A DNA stretch of 64,000 bases from Paenibacillus sp. HGH0039 (lineage in GTDB: Bacteria; Bacillota; Bacilli; Paenibacillales; NBRC-103111), in assembly GCF_000411255.1 (NCBI RefSeq), contig NZ_KE150412.1:213053-277052 (forward strand), written 5' to 3'. Of this stretch, positions 26,212-35,348 are shown in pieces. A program made the position numbers and the translations under genes. The notes under the pieces were generated by a model that was not told the origin of the DNA, did no database searches, and worked only from the letters and a program-made list of their open reading frames with translations. Position 1 is the stretch's first letter, and the number at the start of each line of letters is the position of its first letter.

Positions 26212-27644
26212 ACGTTCAAGCCAATTCTAAAAGAACCCGGCAGCTTTCCCTGCTGCTTGTACTTGTCTTTTCCTTATTCGTGGCCTGTATGACAGCCGAT
26301 ATGGTCAATCCGGTTCTGCCTCTCATCCGCAAAGATTTCGGAGCTTCCGATGCTCAGGCAGGCTGGGTAGTCACCGGGGTTCTGCTCGTGATCGCCATCG
26401 GTGTCCCGTTCTACGGCCGAATTTCGGACTTTTTCAGTTTACGGAGGCTTTATCCGCTTGCTCTCCTGATATTTGCAGCCGGAAGCCTCGTCTGCGCAGC
26501 CGCTCCTACCCTTCTGGTTTTGGTACTGGGCCGTATGCTGCAAGGGGCGGGCTCCGCGGCCATTCCGGTCCTTTCCGTCATCACGGTCTCCCAAGTTCTT
26601 CCGTCCGGAAGCAGAGGCGCCGCACTCGGCATCCTTGCAGGCAGCATTGGTATCGGAACGGCAGTCGGGCCGATCTTCGGCGGTCTTGTCGGTCAACTGT
26701 TCGGCTGGCCCGCGCTCTTCTGGATCACTCTAGTGCTGCTGCTGGCGCTTGTTCCCTGCGCTCTTTATGTGCTCCCGGGCGGACGTCCCGGAACCGAAAC
26801 CGCAAAAGAGCGCCGTTTCGATCTGCTTGGCGGGATCGTATTCGGCCTGGCGGCGGGTTTATTCCTTTTCGGCGTCACCCAGGGACAGGCGGAAGGATTC
26901 CGGTCGTTATCCTCCTGGGGCAGTCTGGCAGGCGCTAGTCTTATGACAGCCGCCTTCATCTGGCGAATTTTCACGGCGGAGCACCCCTTCCTTCCACCTG
27001 CCTTGTTAGCAAACAAAGGCTATATGGCGGCAGTCTTGGCAGGTTTCTTCACGATGTTCGCTTACGTCTCGTCGCTCGTCTTCGTGCCGCTTCTGATCGT
27101 CGAAGTCAACGGCCTCTCCCCCGGGGCAGCCGGACTTGTCCTGCTGCCGGGTGCCGCGGCTGTAGCCGTCTTTTCCCCTGCGGCCGGCCGTCTTTCCGAC
27201 CGGATCGGAGCTAAAATACCCGTCGCCGCCGGACTTTCGGTCATGGGCATTTCGCTTTTGTTCATTTCCACTTTTGCAGCGGGGAGTTCTCCTCTGCTGG
27301 CTGCGACCGGAATGCTCGGGCTGGGCTTCGGCGTCGCCTTTACGAATTCGCCGGCGAACAACGCTGCTGCAAGTACGCTCGAAAACGAACAGCTAGGCGC
27401 GGGGCTCGGAATCTTCCAGGGGGCCTTATTCCTCGGGGCCGGAACAGGCGCTTCCGTTATCGGAGCCTTTCTGGCGGCGCGTAAAGAAGCCGCGCAAGAT
27501 CCGCTGAACCCGTTCTATGTTCTGGACGCCGCTCCTTACTCCGATGCTTTTCTGGCAATAGCTGCCGCGGTGATCATCGCGCTTGTGTTTTCAGCCGGTC
27601 TGCAGAGCGGCAAACAGAAAAATTCGAGTGAAACTTCACGTTAA
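26208..27644 (+). CDS. MFS drug:proton antiporter (DHA2/Tet-like)
   Basis: A 478-residue membrane transporter. Hydrophobic segments run nearly throughout, consistent with 12-14 spans. Features: an acidic residue in segment 1 (CMTADMVNPVLPLI, typical of drug/H+ antiporters), RISDFFSLRRLYP in the first loop (motif A) and GIGTAVGPIFGGLVG (motif C, antiporter signature). Tet(L)/LmrB-like exporters are the closest group I recall; the drug is not predictable. Its ribosome site is sequestered by the hairpin at 26164-26198 and its start overlaps the leader peptide, so induction by a translation inhibitor is likely. Confidence 0.87.
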   Translation: MNVQANSKRTRQLSLLLVLVFSLFVACMTADMVNPVLPLIRKDFGASDAQAGWVVTGVLLVIAIGVPFYGRISDFFSLRRLYPLALLIFAAGSLVCAAAPTLLVLVLGRMLQGAGSAAIPVLSVITVSQVLPSGSRGAALGILAGSIGIGTAVGPIFGGLVGQLFGWPALFWITLVLLLALVPCALYVLPGGRPGTETAKERRFDLLGGIVFGLAAGLFLFGVTQGQAEGFRSLSSWGSLAGASLMTAAFIWRIFTAEHPFLPPALLANKGYMAAVLAGFFTMFAYVSSLVFVPLLIVEVNGLSPGAAGLVLLPGAAAVAVFSPAAGRLSDRIGAKIPVAAGLSVMGISLLFISTFAAGSSPLLAATGMLGLGFGVAFTNSPANNAAASTLENEQLGAGLGIFQGALFLGAGTGASVIGAFLAARKEAAQDPLNPFYVLDAAPYSDAFLAIAAAVIIALVFSAGLQSGKQKNSSETSR

Positions 27645-27681
27645 TTAAAGCAGATCTGCATGTTTCCATTATCTTCCATGC

Positions 27682-27742
27682 AAAAAAAAGCACCGGGACA
27701 TTCGGGCCAAACGAAAACGGCTCGCTTCCCGGTGCTTTTCTT
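27682..27742. terminator. Bidirectional terminator between convergent genes
   Basis: AAAAGCACCGGGA pairs with TCCCGGTGCTTTT (13 bp) around a ~28-base loop that holds a smaller CGGGCC-like pair. It ends the MFS gene (+) and the ABC-F gene (-). Confidence 0.8.
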
Positions 27743-27791
27743 TCCTGCAAAAACTGGTTACGATGGGACGCGTATAACCTTCCTCATCCAA

Positions 27792-29330
27792 TCAACCTTT
27801 CCGGCTGCCGATTTCGAGAACCCGGTCCACCCATCCCTCATAAAATTTCTGTTCATGAGATACCAGAATAAGGGTGCCCCCGAAGTGAATCAAGGCGTCG
27901 CGCAAAGCGTCTTTCGCTTCCGCATCCAGATGATTGGTCGGTTCGTCCATGATGAGCACATTGCAGGGCGAAAGCAGTAAACCGCACAGTTTCACTTTCG
28001 ACTGCTCCCCTCCGCTCAGCGTACGAAGTGTTTGGGAAGCTCTCGTTTCATTTACTCCGCATTGTGCCAAATGACGCCGGATTTCTTTGTTGTTCAGCTG
28101 CGGATAACAGTCCGCTAAAAACCGAACCGGTGTCAGAGCGTCGTCTTCCCAGATCAAGTCCTGCTCATAGTAGCCGGTCTTAACATGTTCCCCAAAACGG
28201 AATCCGCCGGAAATAACCGGAATCCTTCGCAGGAGCGTTTTGAGCAGCGTGGATTTTCCGATCCCGTTAAATCCGGTGATGACGATCTTTTCCCCGCTTC
28301 TGACGGAAAAAGTTAACTTGGGCAGCAGAGGCGCCGCATACCCGGCTTCCAGTTCGTTTACACGAAGAGCCGTCTGAGACCCCAGCGGCAGTTCCCTAAA
28401 GCGGATGAACGGCCTCGAGACAAAAGCAGGCGCCTCGATCCGCTCGATTTTATCCAGCTGCTTTTGGCGCCCGCGGGCGATTCTGGAGTTAACTCCGGCC
28501 TTATTTTTACGGATATACGCCTCCGTCCTTTGAATCGTTTTCTGCTGGGCATTGTACTGCCGGATATGATCCTCCCGTAAATGCTCCTTTTGCCGGAGGA
28601 AATGCGAATAGTTGCCCGGGTATTTTTTGATCGATCCGCCTTCTATATCGCAGATGCCGGTCGTGATTTTATCGAGAAAGGCAGCATCATGCGAAATCAC
28701 GACGAAAGCGTTAGTTAAGGACGTTAAATAATCCGCCAACCAGCTGACATGTTCTTTATCGAGAAAATTCGTAGGCTCGTCGAGCAGCAGCACATCCGGT
28801 TTTTCCAGAAGAAGCTTGGCCAGAATGACCTTGGCCCGCTGCCCTCCGCTCAATTCTTGAATGGGACGGCCGGTACCGATGGCGCTCAGCCCAAGTCCGT
28901 TCACGACCTTCTGAATGGTACTGTCCACCTCATAAAATTCCAGCCTCTCCAGCTCTTCCTGATAGCGTGCGGCTTTCAGCAACGGTTCTTCCATTCCGGT
29001 GCTTGCGCTCTCTTCATAAAGGGCGTTCATTTTCGTTTCCAGTTCGAACAGGGAGGCAAAAGCCGTTTTCAAATACTCCCCTATTGTCCGGTTTCCGTCG
29101 ATGACGGCGTACTGGTCGAGATAACCGATCCGGATGTTCGACTGCCATCGGACCGTTCCCTCATCGGGTATAATCTCTCCCGTTAAAATGCCCAGCAGGG
29201 TGCTTTTTCCTGTGCCGTTCTGCCCGACGACACCCAAGTGTTCCCCTTTGAACAATTCAAAATCGACCTGTTTATATAACGTTCTGTCTCCGAAAGAGTG
29301 GGACATGCCCGTAATCTCCAGTAAGCTCAT
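27792..29330 (-). CDS. ABC-F ATPase, probable ribosome protection protein
   Basis: A 512-residue soluble protein with two ABC domains and no membrane span. Domain 1: GQNGTGKST, LSGGQRAK, LLLDEPTNFLD. Domain 2: GFNGIGKST, LSGGEQSK, LIMDEPTNHLD. A charged linker (RQYNAQQKTIQRTEAYIRKNKAG...) separates them, as in the antibiotic-resistance ABC-F group (Vga/Lsa/Msr/VmlR) and in EttA-like factors. These bind the ribosomal E site and displace drugs or relieve stalls. ATG at 29330 follows AAAAGGAGAAG. The leader has an intrinsic terminator immediately upstream of the gene, which favours an antibiotic-inducible role. Confidence 0.85.
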   Translation of the reverse strand: MSLLEITGMSHSFGDRTLYKQVDFELFKGEHLGVVGQNGTGKSTLLGILTGEIIPDEGTVRWQSNIRIGYLDQYAVIDGNRTIGEYLKTAFASLFELETKMNALYEESASTGMEEPLLKAARYQEELERLEFYEVDSTIQKVVNGLGLSAIGTGRPIQELSGGQRAKVILAKLLLEKPDVLLLDEPTNFLDKEHVSWLADYLTSLTNAFVVISHDAAFLDKITTGICDIEGGSIKKYPGNYSHFLRQKEHLREDHIRQYNAQQKTIQRTEAYIRKNKAGVNSRIARGRQKQLDKIERIEAPAFVSRPFIRFRELPLGSQTALRVNELEAGYAAPLLPKLTFSVRSGEKIVITGFNGIGKSTLLKTLLRRIPVISGGFRFGEHVKTGYYEQDLIWEDDALTPVRFLADCYPQLNNKEIRRHLAQCGVNETRASQTLRTLSGGEQSKVKLCGLLLSPCNVLIMDEPTNHLDAEAKDALRDALIHFGGTLILVSHEQKFYEGWVDRVLEIGSRKG

Positions 29331-29352
29331 GTGTGTCTTCTCCTTTTCTCCA

Positions 29353-29424
29353 TAAAAAAAAGCAGAAAGATTGCGCCGATACGGCACAAGCCTTCTGCTT
29401 TCTGTATTTTGCGTGCAAATACAG
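29353..29424 (-). promoter_or_regulatory. Attenuator leader of the ABC-F gene
   Basis: Minus strand: hairpin CTGTATTT/AAATACAG (29402-29424) is followed by a long hairpin AGCAGAA...TTCTGCT with an inner GTGCCG/CGGCGC stem (29361-29399) and eight Ts. The terminator ends about 20 bases before the gene's ribosome site, so transcription into the gene must pass it. A short frame MIPCSVSG (GTG, about 29467-29441) lies upstream and could be the sensor peptide; this part is weak. Confidence 0.65.
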
Positions 29425-29464
29425 CAATACGATCTTCAGCCGGAAACTGAACAAGGTATCACAA

Positions 29465-29496
29465 AAGGCTGCAGACAAACTATTGTCTGCAGCCTT
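29465..29496 (-). terminator. Strong terminator downstream of proS
   Basis: A perfect 14-bp stem (AAGGCTGCAGACAA and its complement) with a 4-base loop, then TTTTGTG on the minus strand. The 29497-29731 stretch between it and proS shows no gene. Confidence 0.75.
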
Positions 29497-29731
29497 AATC
29501 TAACCGGCGGACAGCAGCTCAAATAAGCACGAGAGTTTCATGCGAAATTTGAAAACTATCAGCCGATGAATGAAAAGCGTTTCGCTTCTCGATTAAGCTC
29601 CGGACAACGTTTCATCGTTTGGTTCCGATTGTTCGGAGCAGCGTTTTGGATATCGTTTTTCAGTTTCCCAGCGGTTCATGCGGAATACTCCCTTTCATTT
29701 GGAGCTATTTTATAACGCTCATGCGCCCGTG

Positions 29732-31453
29732 TCAATACGTGGGTTTGGATAAACGAACCTGATCGAGAATGCGCTCGCAAGCAGCTTGGAAGGTAATGGT
29801 TTCTTTCAACCCGCTTCTGCGTTCTACAAACTCCACCTTGCCTTGCCCGGCGTCTTTGCCGAATACAACGCGGAATGGAATCCCTATCAAGTCCGAATCC
29901 TTGAATTTAACCCCGGGGCGTTCGTCTCTGTCATCCATCAGCACCTCGACCCCGTTCTCTTGTAGACGCCGATAAATGTCATTCGCCGCTTGAACTTGAA
30001 CGTCGTCTTTGATAGAGACCGGAATGAGATGAGCCTGATAGGGCGCCAGAGCCAGAGGCCAGATTATGCCGTTCGTATCATGATTCTGCTCGATCACGGC
30101 GGAAAGAATACGGGAAACGCCGATTCCGTAACAGCCCATTATCATGCGGGTGCTTTTGCCGGCCGCGTCCAGGAAAGACGCTTCCAGTTTATCACTGTAC
30201 TTCGTTCCGAGTTTAAATACATGCCCGATTTCAATCCCGCGCGATAATTTCAACACGCCTTCGGTACAACGCGGACATCTGTCTCCTTCTGCCGCTTGAC
30301 GGAAATCGCCGACTTCCGAATTCGCCAAGTCACGGCCCGGATTGAGGTTTCTGTAATGATAGTCCGCTTCGTTGGCCCCTGCGATTCCGTACGCCATGCC
30401 GAGGACCTCTTCATCGACCAGGAGGGGAATGTTAAGGCCCAACGGCCCGACAAAACCCGCAGGCGCGCCGGTTGCTTCCTCCACGGCTGCCGCATCCGTT
30501 ATGGAGAGATCATCGGCCCGGAGATAATTTTTCACTTTAATCTCGTTCACTTCCCGGTCACCTCTTACAACAACGGCGACGGGTCTGGTATCCGCCGTAT
30601 AAACAATCGTTTTCATGATATCGGAAGGACGAATGCCCAGCGACTGAACGAGCTGACCGATCGTGCGGATGTCGGGCGTATGAAACTTAACGGCCATCTC
30701 CTCCGATCGTTCGACGGAATCCGTCCGCACCGCCCGTGATTCCGCTCGTTCCAGATTAGCCGCATATTCACAAACGGTGCAAGCGGCAATCGTATCTTCC
30801 CCGATATCGGCCAGCGCCATAAATTCATGGGTGCCGCCTTCTCCGCCTATCGCACCCGCATCGGCCTCGACTGCACGGAAATTTACTTCACAACGCGTTA
30901 GGATCCGGCTGTAAGTTTGAAACATCTGCTGGTACGATTCATCCAGCCCTTCCCAATCGGTATCGAAGGAATAGCCGTCTTTCATAAGAAACTCGCGTCC
31001 GCGCAGCAGGCCGAAACGGGGACGCCGCTCGTCTCGGAATTTCGTCTGGATCTGATAGAGCGTGACCGGCAGTTTGCGGTAAGAGTTTATTTCCCCCCGC
31101 ACGATCGAAGTAATGACTTCCTCATGTGTCGGTCCCAGCGTGAATTCCCGGTCGTGCCGGTCGTTCAGGCGCATCAATTCCGGGCCGTACACCGAGTATC
31201 TTCCCGATTCTTTCCATAGTTCGGCAGGCTGCATAACCGGCATGAGCATCTCCTGAGCCCCGGCCCTATCCATCTCCTCGCGTACAATCTGCTCCGCCTT
31301 GCGCAGAACTCTTCTTCCTAGGGGCAGGTAAGTATAAATCCCCGCCGCCAGTTGGCGGATAAATCCCGCCCGCAGCATGAGCCGGTGACTGATCACTTCG
31401 GCGTCCGCGGGAGATTCTCGTAAAGTTGTCAGCAATAATCGGCTTTGGCGCAT
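29732..31453 (-). CDS. proS: Prolyl-tRNA synthetase
   Basis: A 573-residue class II prolyl-tRNA synthetase of the bacterial type (ProS1). Motif 1 region LPLGRRVLRKAEQIVREEMDRAGAQEMLMP is at ~44-73; motif 2 FRDERRPRFGLLRGREFLMKDGYSF at ~138-162; and the INS editing domain lies between about 220 and 400 (for example IMKTIVYTADTRPVAVVVRGDREVNEIK). The C-terminal anticodon domain ends the protein. It charges tRNA-Pro and clears Ala-tRNA-Pro. Controlled by the T-box leader at 31499-31760. Confidence 0.95.
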   Translation of the reverse strand: MRQSRLLLTTLRESPADAEVISHRLMLRAGFIRQLAAGIYTYLPLGRRVLRKAEQIVREEMDRAGAQEMLMPVMQPAELWKESGRYSVYGPELMRLNDRHDREFTLGPTHEEVITSIVRGEINSYRKLPVTLYQIQTKFRDERRPRFGLLRGREFLMKDGYSFDTDWEGLDESYQQMFQTYSRILTRCEVNFRAVEADAGAIGGEGGTHEFMALADIGEDTIAACTVCEYAANLERAESRAVRTDSVERSEEMAVKFHTPDIRTIGQLVQSLGIRPSDIMKTIVYTADTRPVAVVVRGDREVNEIKVKNYLRADDLSITDAAAVEEATGAPAGFVGPLGLNIPLLVDEEVLGMAYGIAGANEADYHYRNLNPGRDLANSEVGDFRQAAEGDRCPRCTEGVLKLSRGIEIGHVFKLGTKYSDKLEASFLDAAGKSTRMIMGCYGIGVSRILSAVIEQNHDTNGIIWPLALAPYQAHLIPVSIKDDVQVQAANDIYRRLQENGVEVLMDDRDERPGVKFKDSDLIGIPFRVVFGKDAGQGKVEFVERRSGLKETITFQAACERILDQVRLSKPTY

Positions 31454-31498
31454 TGTTCCCTCTCCTTTGTATGATCATGTTGAAGCCCGTAAAAAAAC

Positions 31499-31760
31499 AA
31501 AAAGACACATCCGTCAGGGACGAATGTGTCGTGTTACCACCCTAATTCAACCGCGCAGGTGTGCGAGGTCCTCATTCGGATAACGGCATGACCCGGTAAC
31601 GGTTAACCAGCATCCTCAAATGAGGTTTCCGTTACAGCTGGCAAGGCGGGAGAGAGTCCAATCGCTTCGTGAAACCTTTCAGCCGGCGGGTTTCATCTCT
31701 GTACGGCGATCGCTGAACTCTGTATCCTTGTTCAACGCTTTTCACGTGTAATTATTTTTC
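31499..31760 (-). promoter_or_regulatory. T-box leader of proS
   Basis: Minus strand. The T-box core AGGGTGGTAACACG lies at 31530-31543, followed by terminator GACACATTCGTC...GACGGATGTGTC (31504-31530) and TTTTTG. About 200 bases of Stem I-like structure precede it (AGAGATGAAACCC/GGTTTCA pairing). This is a classic uncharged-tRNA-sensing leader for an aminoacyl-tRNA synthetase; here tRNA-Pro is expected. I could not place the Pro specifier codon with certainty. Confidence 0.88.
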
Positions 31761-31921
31761 TCAATTTACATGAAAGTTTTGCTGCCGTCAAGCGGGCAAT
31801 ACCAAGGGCCTCAATTTGTGCCTGGTGCGGACACTATTTTGTAAAAGCCATTTTGGATGGAATCGCTCACGGACTTCGTATATACCAAGGTTATGGAAAT
31901 GTCGCATACGGCTATCCATGC

Positions 31922-31965
31922 AAAAAAGGCCTCCGCCAAACCGCAAGGTACGATTCAGGGAGGCG
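31922..31965 (-). terminator. Terminator of the acetyltransferase gene
   Basis: GCCTCC/GGAGGC stem with a ~24-base loop, then TTTTTT on the minus strand, directly after the stop at 31971. Bases 31761-31921 between this and the T-box hold nothing I can identify. Confidence 0.65.
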
Positions 31966-31970
31966 TAATT

Positions 31971-32525
31971 TTAATCGAATATCAGGTACCAGTACAGCGC
32001 AATTTCATTGCTTTGTTTGTCGAGACCTTTATACAAGCAGGAGTCGAAACCGCCTAGGACAAACCCGCAGCTTTCGTAAAATTTGCAGGCCCGGACGTTA
32101 TTGTTTTGCGTCTCCAGCATGATTCCCGGCATTCCCCCTGCCCTCGCCCAGTTCTCGGCCTGTTCAATCAGCCTGCGGCCGGCGCCGTATCTTCGGTAGG
32201 CGGGGTCAACTTTAATGTCCTCGACGTAAGCGTACCCGTTCCAGTTCTTCCTAAGCAGAACTTGACCTGCGATCCGGTTATCCATGCAGGCCAGATACAT
32301 GACTTGATCGGGATTTCCGATATAGCCGGCATACCCGGTGTCCTCCGTTTCCGCGTCCGGCTCGTCCGCATACCTTTTCGTATAGTGGGCCACTTCTTCA
32401 ACCGCATAGCCGATCCGACGGTCCTCAAGAGTAAGGACGAGTACGGAATCGACGATAAAGCTCCCGTCCACTTCAATGCCCTCGAATTCGTCCTCCGCAG
32501 TTAATTCTCTGATCCGAATATCCAT
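31971..32525 (-). CDS. GNAT acetyltransferase, streptothricin acetyltransferase-like
   Basis: A 184-residue GNAT-fold enzyme. The acetyl-CoA loop is YRRYGAGRRLI, preceded by AYVEDIKVDPA, and the segment MLETQNNNVRACKFYESCGFVLGGFD plus the ending NEIALYWYL are typical of the SatA/Sat streptothricin N-acetyltransferase group of Bacillus. It may acetylate streptothricin or a related amine; that is family knowledge. I chose the second ATG (32525), six bases from GGGAGG; the first one abuts it. Monocistronic, with its own terminator. Confidence 0.8.
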   Translation of the reverse strand: MDIRIRELTAEDEFEGIEVDGSFIVDSVLVLTLEDRRIGYAVEEVAHYTKRYADEPDAETEDTGYAGYIGNPDQVMYLACMDNRIAGQVLLRKNWNGYAYVEDIKVDPAYRRYGAGRRLIEQAENWARAGGMPGIMLETQNNNVRACKFYESCGFVLGGFDSCLYKGLDKQSNEIALYWYLIFD

Positions 32526-32702
32526 GTCCATCCTCCCGACTGTTTGTTTTGCAACCGCACAAGCATGAGGAACGAACGGATACTGGTGGTCCGCGGACTT
32601 AACGAAACACGTAGTTCTCCTTCATCTTTCAGCCTCCCCCAATCGAATCTCCAGGCACCTTTCTTCTCCGGCAGCTCGTCCGCAGGCGGCAAAAAAGACC
32701 GT

Positions 32703-33491
32703 CTATTCGGCACCCGGCAATCCGTACTTTTGTATCCAGCCGTCCATATTTTTCTCAAACTTGCTCCGGGTCAAAATCTCGTGTGTGATAAAATGGCCGT
32801 TATAAAACAAGCTGTAACTGGTGTAAGGCGTTGGCGCGGATTGCGCTTCTCCGGTCGATACGATTCGTCTGGTTTCAACCGGAATGGAACGCTCACGTGC
32901 GCAATCCTCAAGCTCTCCCACGTAATGATCCGTATAGGGGCACTGGGCGGTGTACAGAACCTGAAATCCTTTTACAACGTCCACTTTCTGCTCATGAACG
33001 CTTTGTTTAAATTTCGGTGTCGGGGCGTCTTCCTTGAATTTCTGCACGACTAACTCGAAATAAGGAGGCGCCTGATCGCAGACTTCGAATCCGTTATGGG
33101 TAAAAAAAGATTTGTCGGATAAATAGGGCCGCTTCGTCCGGCTCGTTACCGCTATCGCCCCATTCGTCGCGCCCGCTTCCTCCAGGCATTCCCTTAGAAG
33201 CTTTTTACCGTAGCCCTTGCCTTTGTATGAGCCGGCTACCCAGAAGCAGTTGATATAGATGTAACCGGGAGCTTCCACCGGACACCAGGCGTATTCCGCC
33301 GGAATATATTCGATGAATACTTTCTGCCGGACATCCAGCTTTTTGAAACGCAAACCTTCCTGAAAGCGCTGCTCCAGCCATTCCTTTTTCAACTGGACTC
33401 CGTTGGCGCATTTCTTATCCGATATCGCACAGCAAATATGTTCCCGGCTGATATTCTCGGTGTTTAACGTAACCATTCCCGGTTCGTTCAT
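32703..33491 (-). CDS. YoaP-like GNAT acetyltransferase
   Basis: A 262-residue protein with an N-terminal GNAT domain (INCFWVAGSYKGKGYGKKLLREC, the acetyl-CoA loop, about residues 80-102) and a C-terminal YoaP domain ending TPYTSYSLFYNGHFITHEILTRSKFEK. Many Cys are present. Homologues such as B. subtilis YoaP are annotated acetyltransferases without known substrate. It lies 177 bases from the Sat-like gene on the same strand; no terminator is clear between them. Confidence 0.82.
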   Translation of the reverse strand: MNEPGMVTLNTENISREHICCAISDKKCANGVQLKKEWLEQRFQEGLRFKKLDVRQKVFIEYIPAEYAWCPVEAPGYIYINCFWVAGSYKGKGYGKKLLRECLEEAGATNGAIAVTSRTKRPYLSDKSFFTHNGFEVCDQAPPYFELVVQKFKEDAPTPKFKQSVHEQKVDVVKGFQVLYTAQCPYTDHYVGELEDCARERSIPVETRRIVSTGEAQSAPTPYTSYSLFYNGHFITHEILTRSKFEKNMDGWIQKYGLPGAE

Positions 33492-33584
33492 CCCGGCCCC
33501 TCCCTGATTCGTATACGTTAAGCTTACCTCAGCCCGGCGAAAAAAGCACGGACAGGATGGCGTCTATCAAGTACGCGGCTGAGG

Positions 33585-33616
33585 CAAAAAAAAGACGCAT
33601 CCTGTAAGAATGCGCC
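33585..33616 (-). terminator. Terminator of the AraC gene
   Basis: Minus strand hairpin GGCGCATT...GATGCGTC followed by eight Ts, 64 bases after the stop at 33680. Confidence 0.75.
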
Positions 33617-33679
33617 AGTCGGGTATTCAAGATGATCTATCCATTTTCCGCCAATGACACCGCACGTTTTAGTTAAACC

Positions 33680-35329
33680 TCAAGCCAACACTTTCAAGAC
33701 ATCGTCGATTTTTTTGCTGCGGGAGAGAATGCCGTAGTTCATCCAAGTGAGGAAATCGACCTCATAGACGCTGTTGTTCCGCACTCCGGGCAGCAGGGCG
33801 AGCCGCTCGTCTTCACGGGCTCCGGGCGTGTGTCCCCAGCGCTTGTCAAACGTCACAAACAAATGATCCGCATCCAGCTTGTCCAGCCATTCCGAAGTCA
33901 AGACGACACTTCTGCGCGAGCGGCCCGTTAATTGGCTGACGAGGCGGTGCGGGGTCAGTCCTAAATCTCCGTAAAGAACGGGACCCGTGTAGCCTTGCTC
34001 AGGCCCCCCGTACAAGATAACGGCTTCGGCTGAAATGCGCAGGAACGCCACCGTCTGATCGCGAACGGAGCGTTCGAGGGCCTGTTTTGCTTTGTCCGCC
34101 CTACTTTCGTACTCGCCGATAATGTCCCGGACGCGGCCCTTCTTTCCGAGCAGATCCGCCGTTTTATCCAGCGTGGATTTCCAGTCCTCCCCCGGATGAG
34201 CCATCGTGTACGTGGGTGCCAGGCGGCTGTAGCCGGAAGGATGCGTACCGCCGTCCAATAAAATGAAATCGGGCTTCTCCTTCGTAAGCCCTTCCAGACT
34301 GCCATCCGAAACGTCGAATACAGGCACATCGCCCATGCCCAGATAATCCTGCTTTCCCCATCCCTCGCTGTACCACTGCATAACCGGCGTAATCTCAAGA
34401 GCCAGCAAAAAATCTTCCAGGCACGGAGCGAACACCCGGACATGCTCCCGGTGATTGCGCCGGTATTGTCCCGGCGTAATGCCGACCGTCTGCTTAAACC
34501 GCCGGTTGAGATAATATTCATTGTTGAAACCGGCATCTCCGGCTATGCCCGACAAAGGATCCTCGGTCAGCACGAGCAGCCGCTTCGTTCGTTCGATGCG
34601 GATCCGGTTCAAAAAATCGAGCGGAGTCGTTCCCGTCCGTTCTTTAAACAGACGGGAATACTTCCAGCGGTCCAAACCGGCGGCCGAAGCCAGCCCCTCT
34701 ACTGTTTGCGTGCTCCGGTAATTATCCCGGATAACGGCAATCGAGCTTTCCACCGCCTGCATCGGATCGTGGCCGCCGGAACCGGCAGCGCGCTGCTGCA
34801 GGAGGAAGCGCAGAAATTCCTGAAAGCGCACGTAGGAATCGAACGATTCGAATTCGGTGGCCGGCCGGCGGTGCTCATACAGCGCCTCCAACATCGTAAC
34901 GCAGGAGGCAAAGGACAGGCAGACGATTTCGCCCGGTTCCAGCAGGTTCTCCTGCTCAGCTCCCCGCATCCGGGAGGGCGCCTCGTCGCGTCTGTCGGCC
35001 GCATCCGCGAAGTCGCTTGCCGCTTTCTCGCCAACTGTTTGCCTGGCCAGGACTTCGAATTTCAAGAGGTAGAAGCTTAAATCCGCTGCAGCCGATTGGA
35101 TGCACGCACCGCTTCCGGGAGCGGCCAGGTAGCACTTCCCGCGCTCCGCGGCATAACTTTCTCCGTTCAGCGTCATGCCGCCGCTTCCGCCCGTTACCGC
35201 CATAACGTAATAGCTGTCCGCTCCGGCAGCCTCCTGTTTCCATCCCGAAGAAGCCGTTTCTCGGCTAATACCGGTCAGCTCGTAAAACGAGGCGCGCCGA
35301 GCAAAAGATCTGTCTTGGTTGTCATTCAT
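33680..35329 (-). CDS. AraC regulator fused to a siderophore-binding domain (Btr-like)
   Basis: A 549-residue regulator. An N-terminal cupin-like sensing part (to ~120), two HTH motifs of the AraC family at about 195-295 (ESSIAVIRDNY..., IAGDAGFNNEYYLNRRFKQTVGITPGQYRR), then a periplasmic-binding-protein domain (~300-549) in the cytoplasm. B. subtilis Btr has this layout and activates siderophore uptake genes when it binds ferri-bacillibactin. Its C-terminal domain resembles the neighbouring lipoprotein (TPVMQWYSEGWGKQDYL against TPVVQWYHPNWGIQEYL). It is 19 bases downstream of that gene and probably in one transcript. Confidence 0.87.
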   Translation of the reverse strand: MNDNQDRSFARRASFYELTGISRETASSGWKQEAAGADSYYVMAVTGGSGGMTLNGESYAAERGKCYLAAPGSGACIQSAAADLSFYLLKFEVLARQTVGEKAASDFADAADRRDEAPSRMRGAEQENLLEPGEIVCLSFASCVTMLEALYEHRRPATEFESFDSYVRFQEFLRFLLQQRAAGSGGHDPMQAVESSIAVIRDNYRSTQTVEGLASAAGLDRWKYSRLFKERTGTTPLDFLNRIRIERTKRLLVLTEDPLSGIAGDAGFNNEYYLNRRFKQTVGITPGQYRRNHREHVRVFAPCLEDFLLALEITPVMQWYSEGWGKQDYLGMGDVPVFDVSDGSLEGLTKEKPDFILLDGGTHPSGYSRLAPTYTMAHPGEDWKSTLDKTADLLGKKGRVRDIIGEYESRADKAKQALERSVRDQTVAFLRISAEAVILYGGPEQGYTGPVLYGDLGLTPHRLVSQLTGRSRRSVVLTSEWLDKLDADHLFVTFDKRWGHTPGAREDERLALLPGVRNNSVYEVDFLTWMNYGILSRSKKIDDVLKVLA

Positions 35330-35348
35330 GATCGCTCATCCTCACGAG

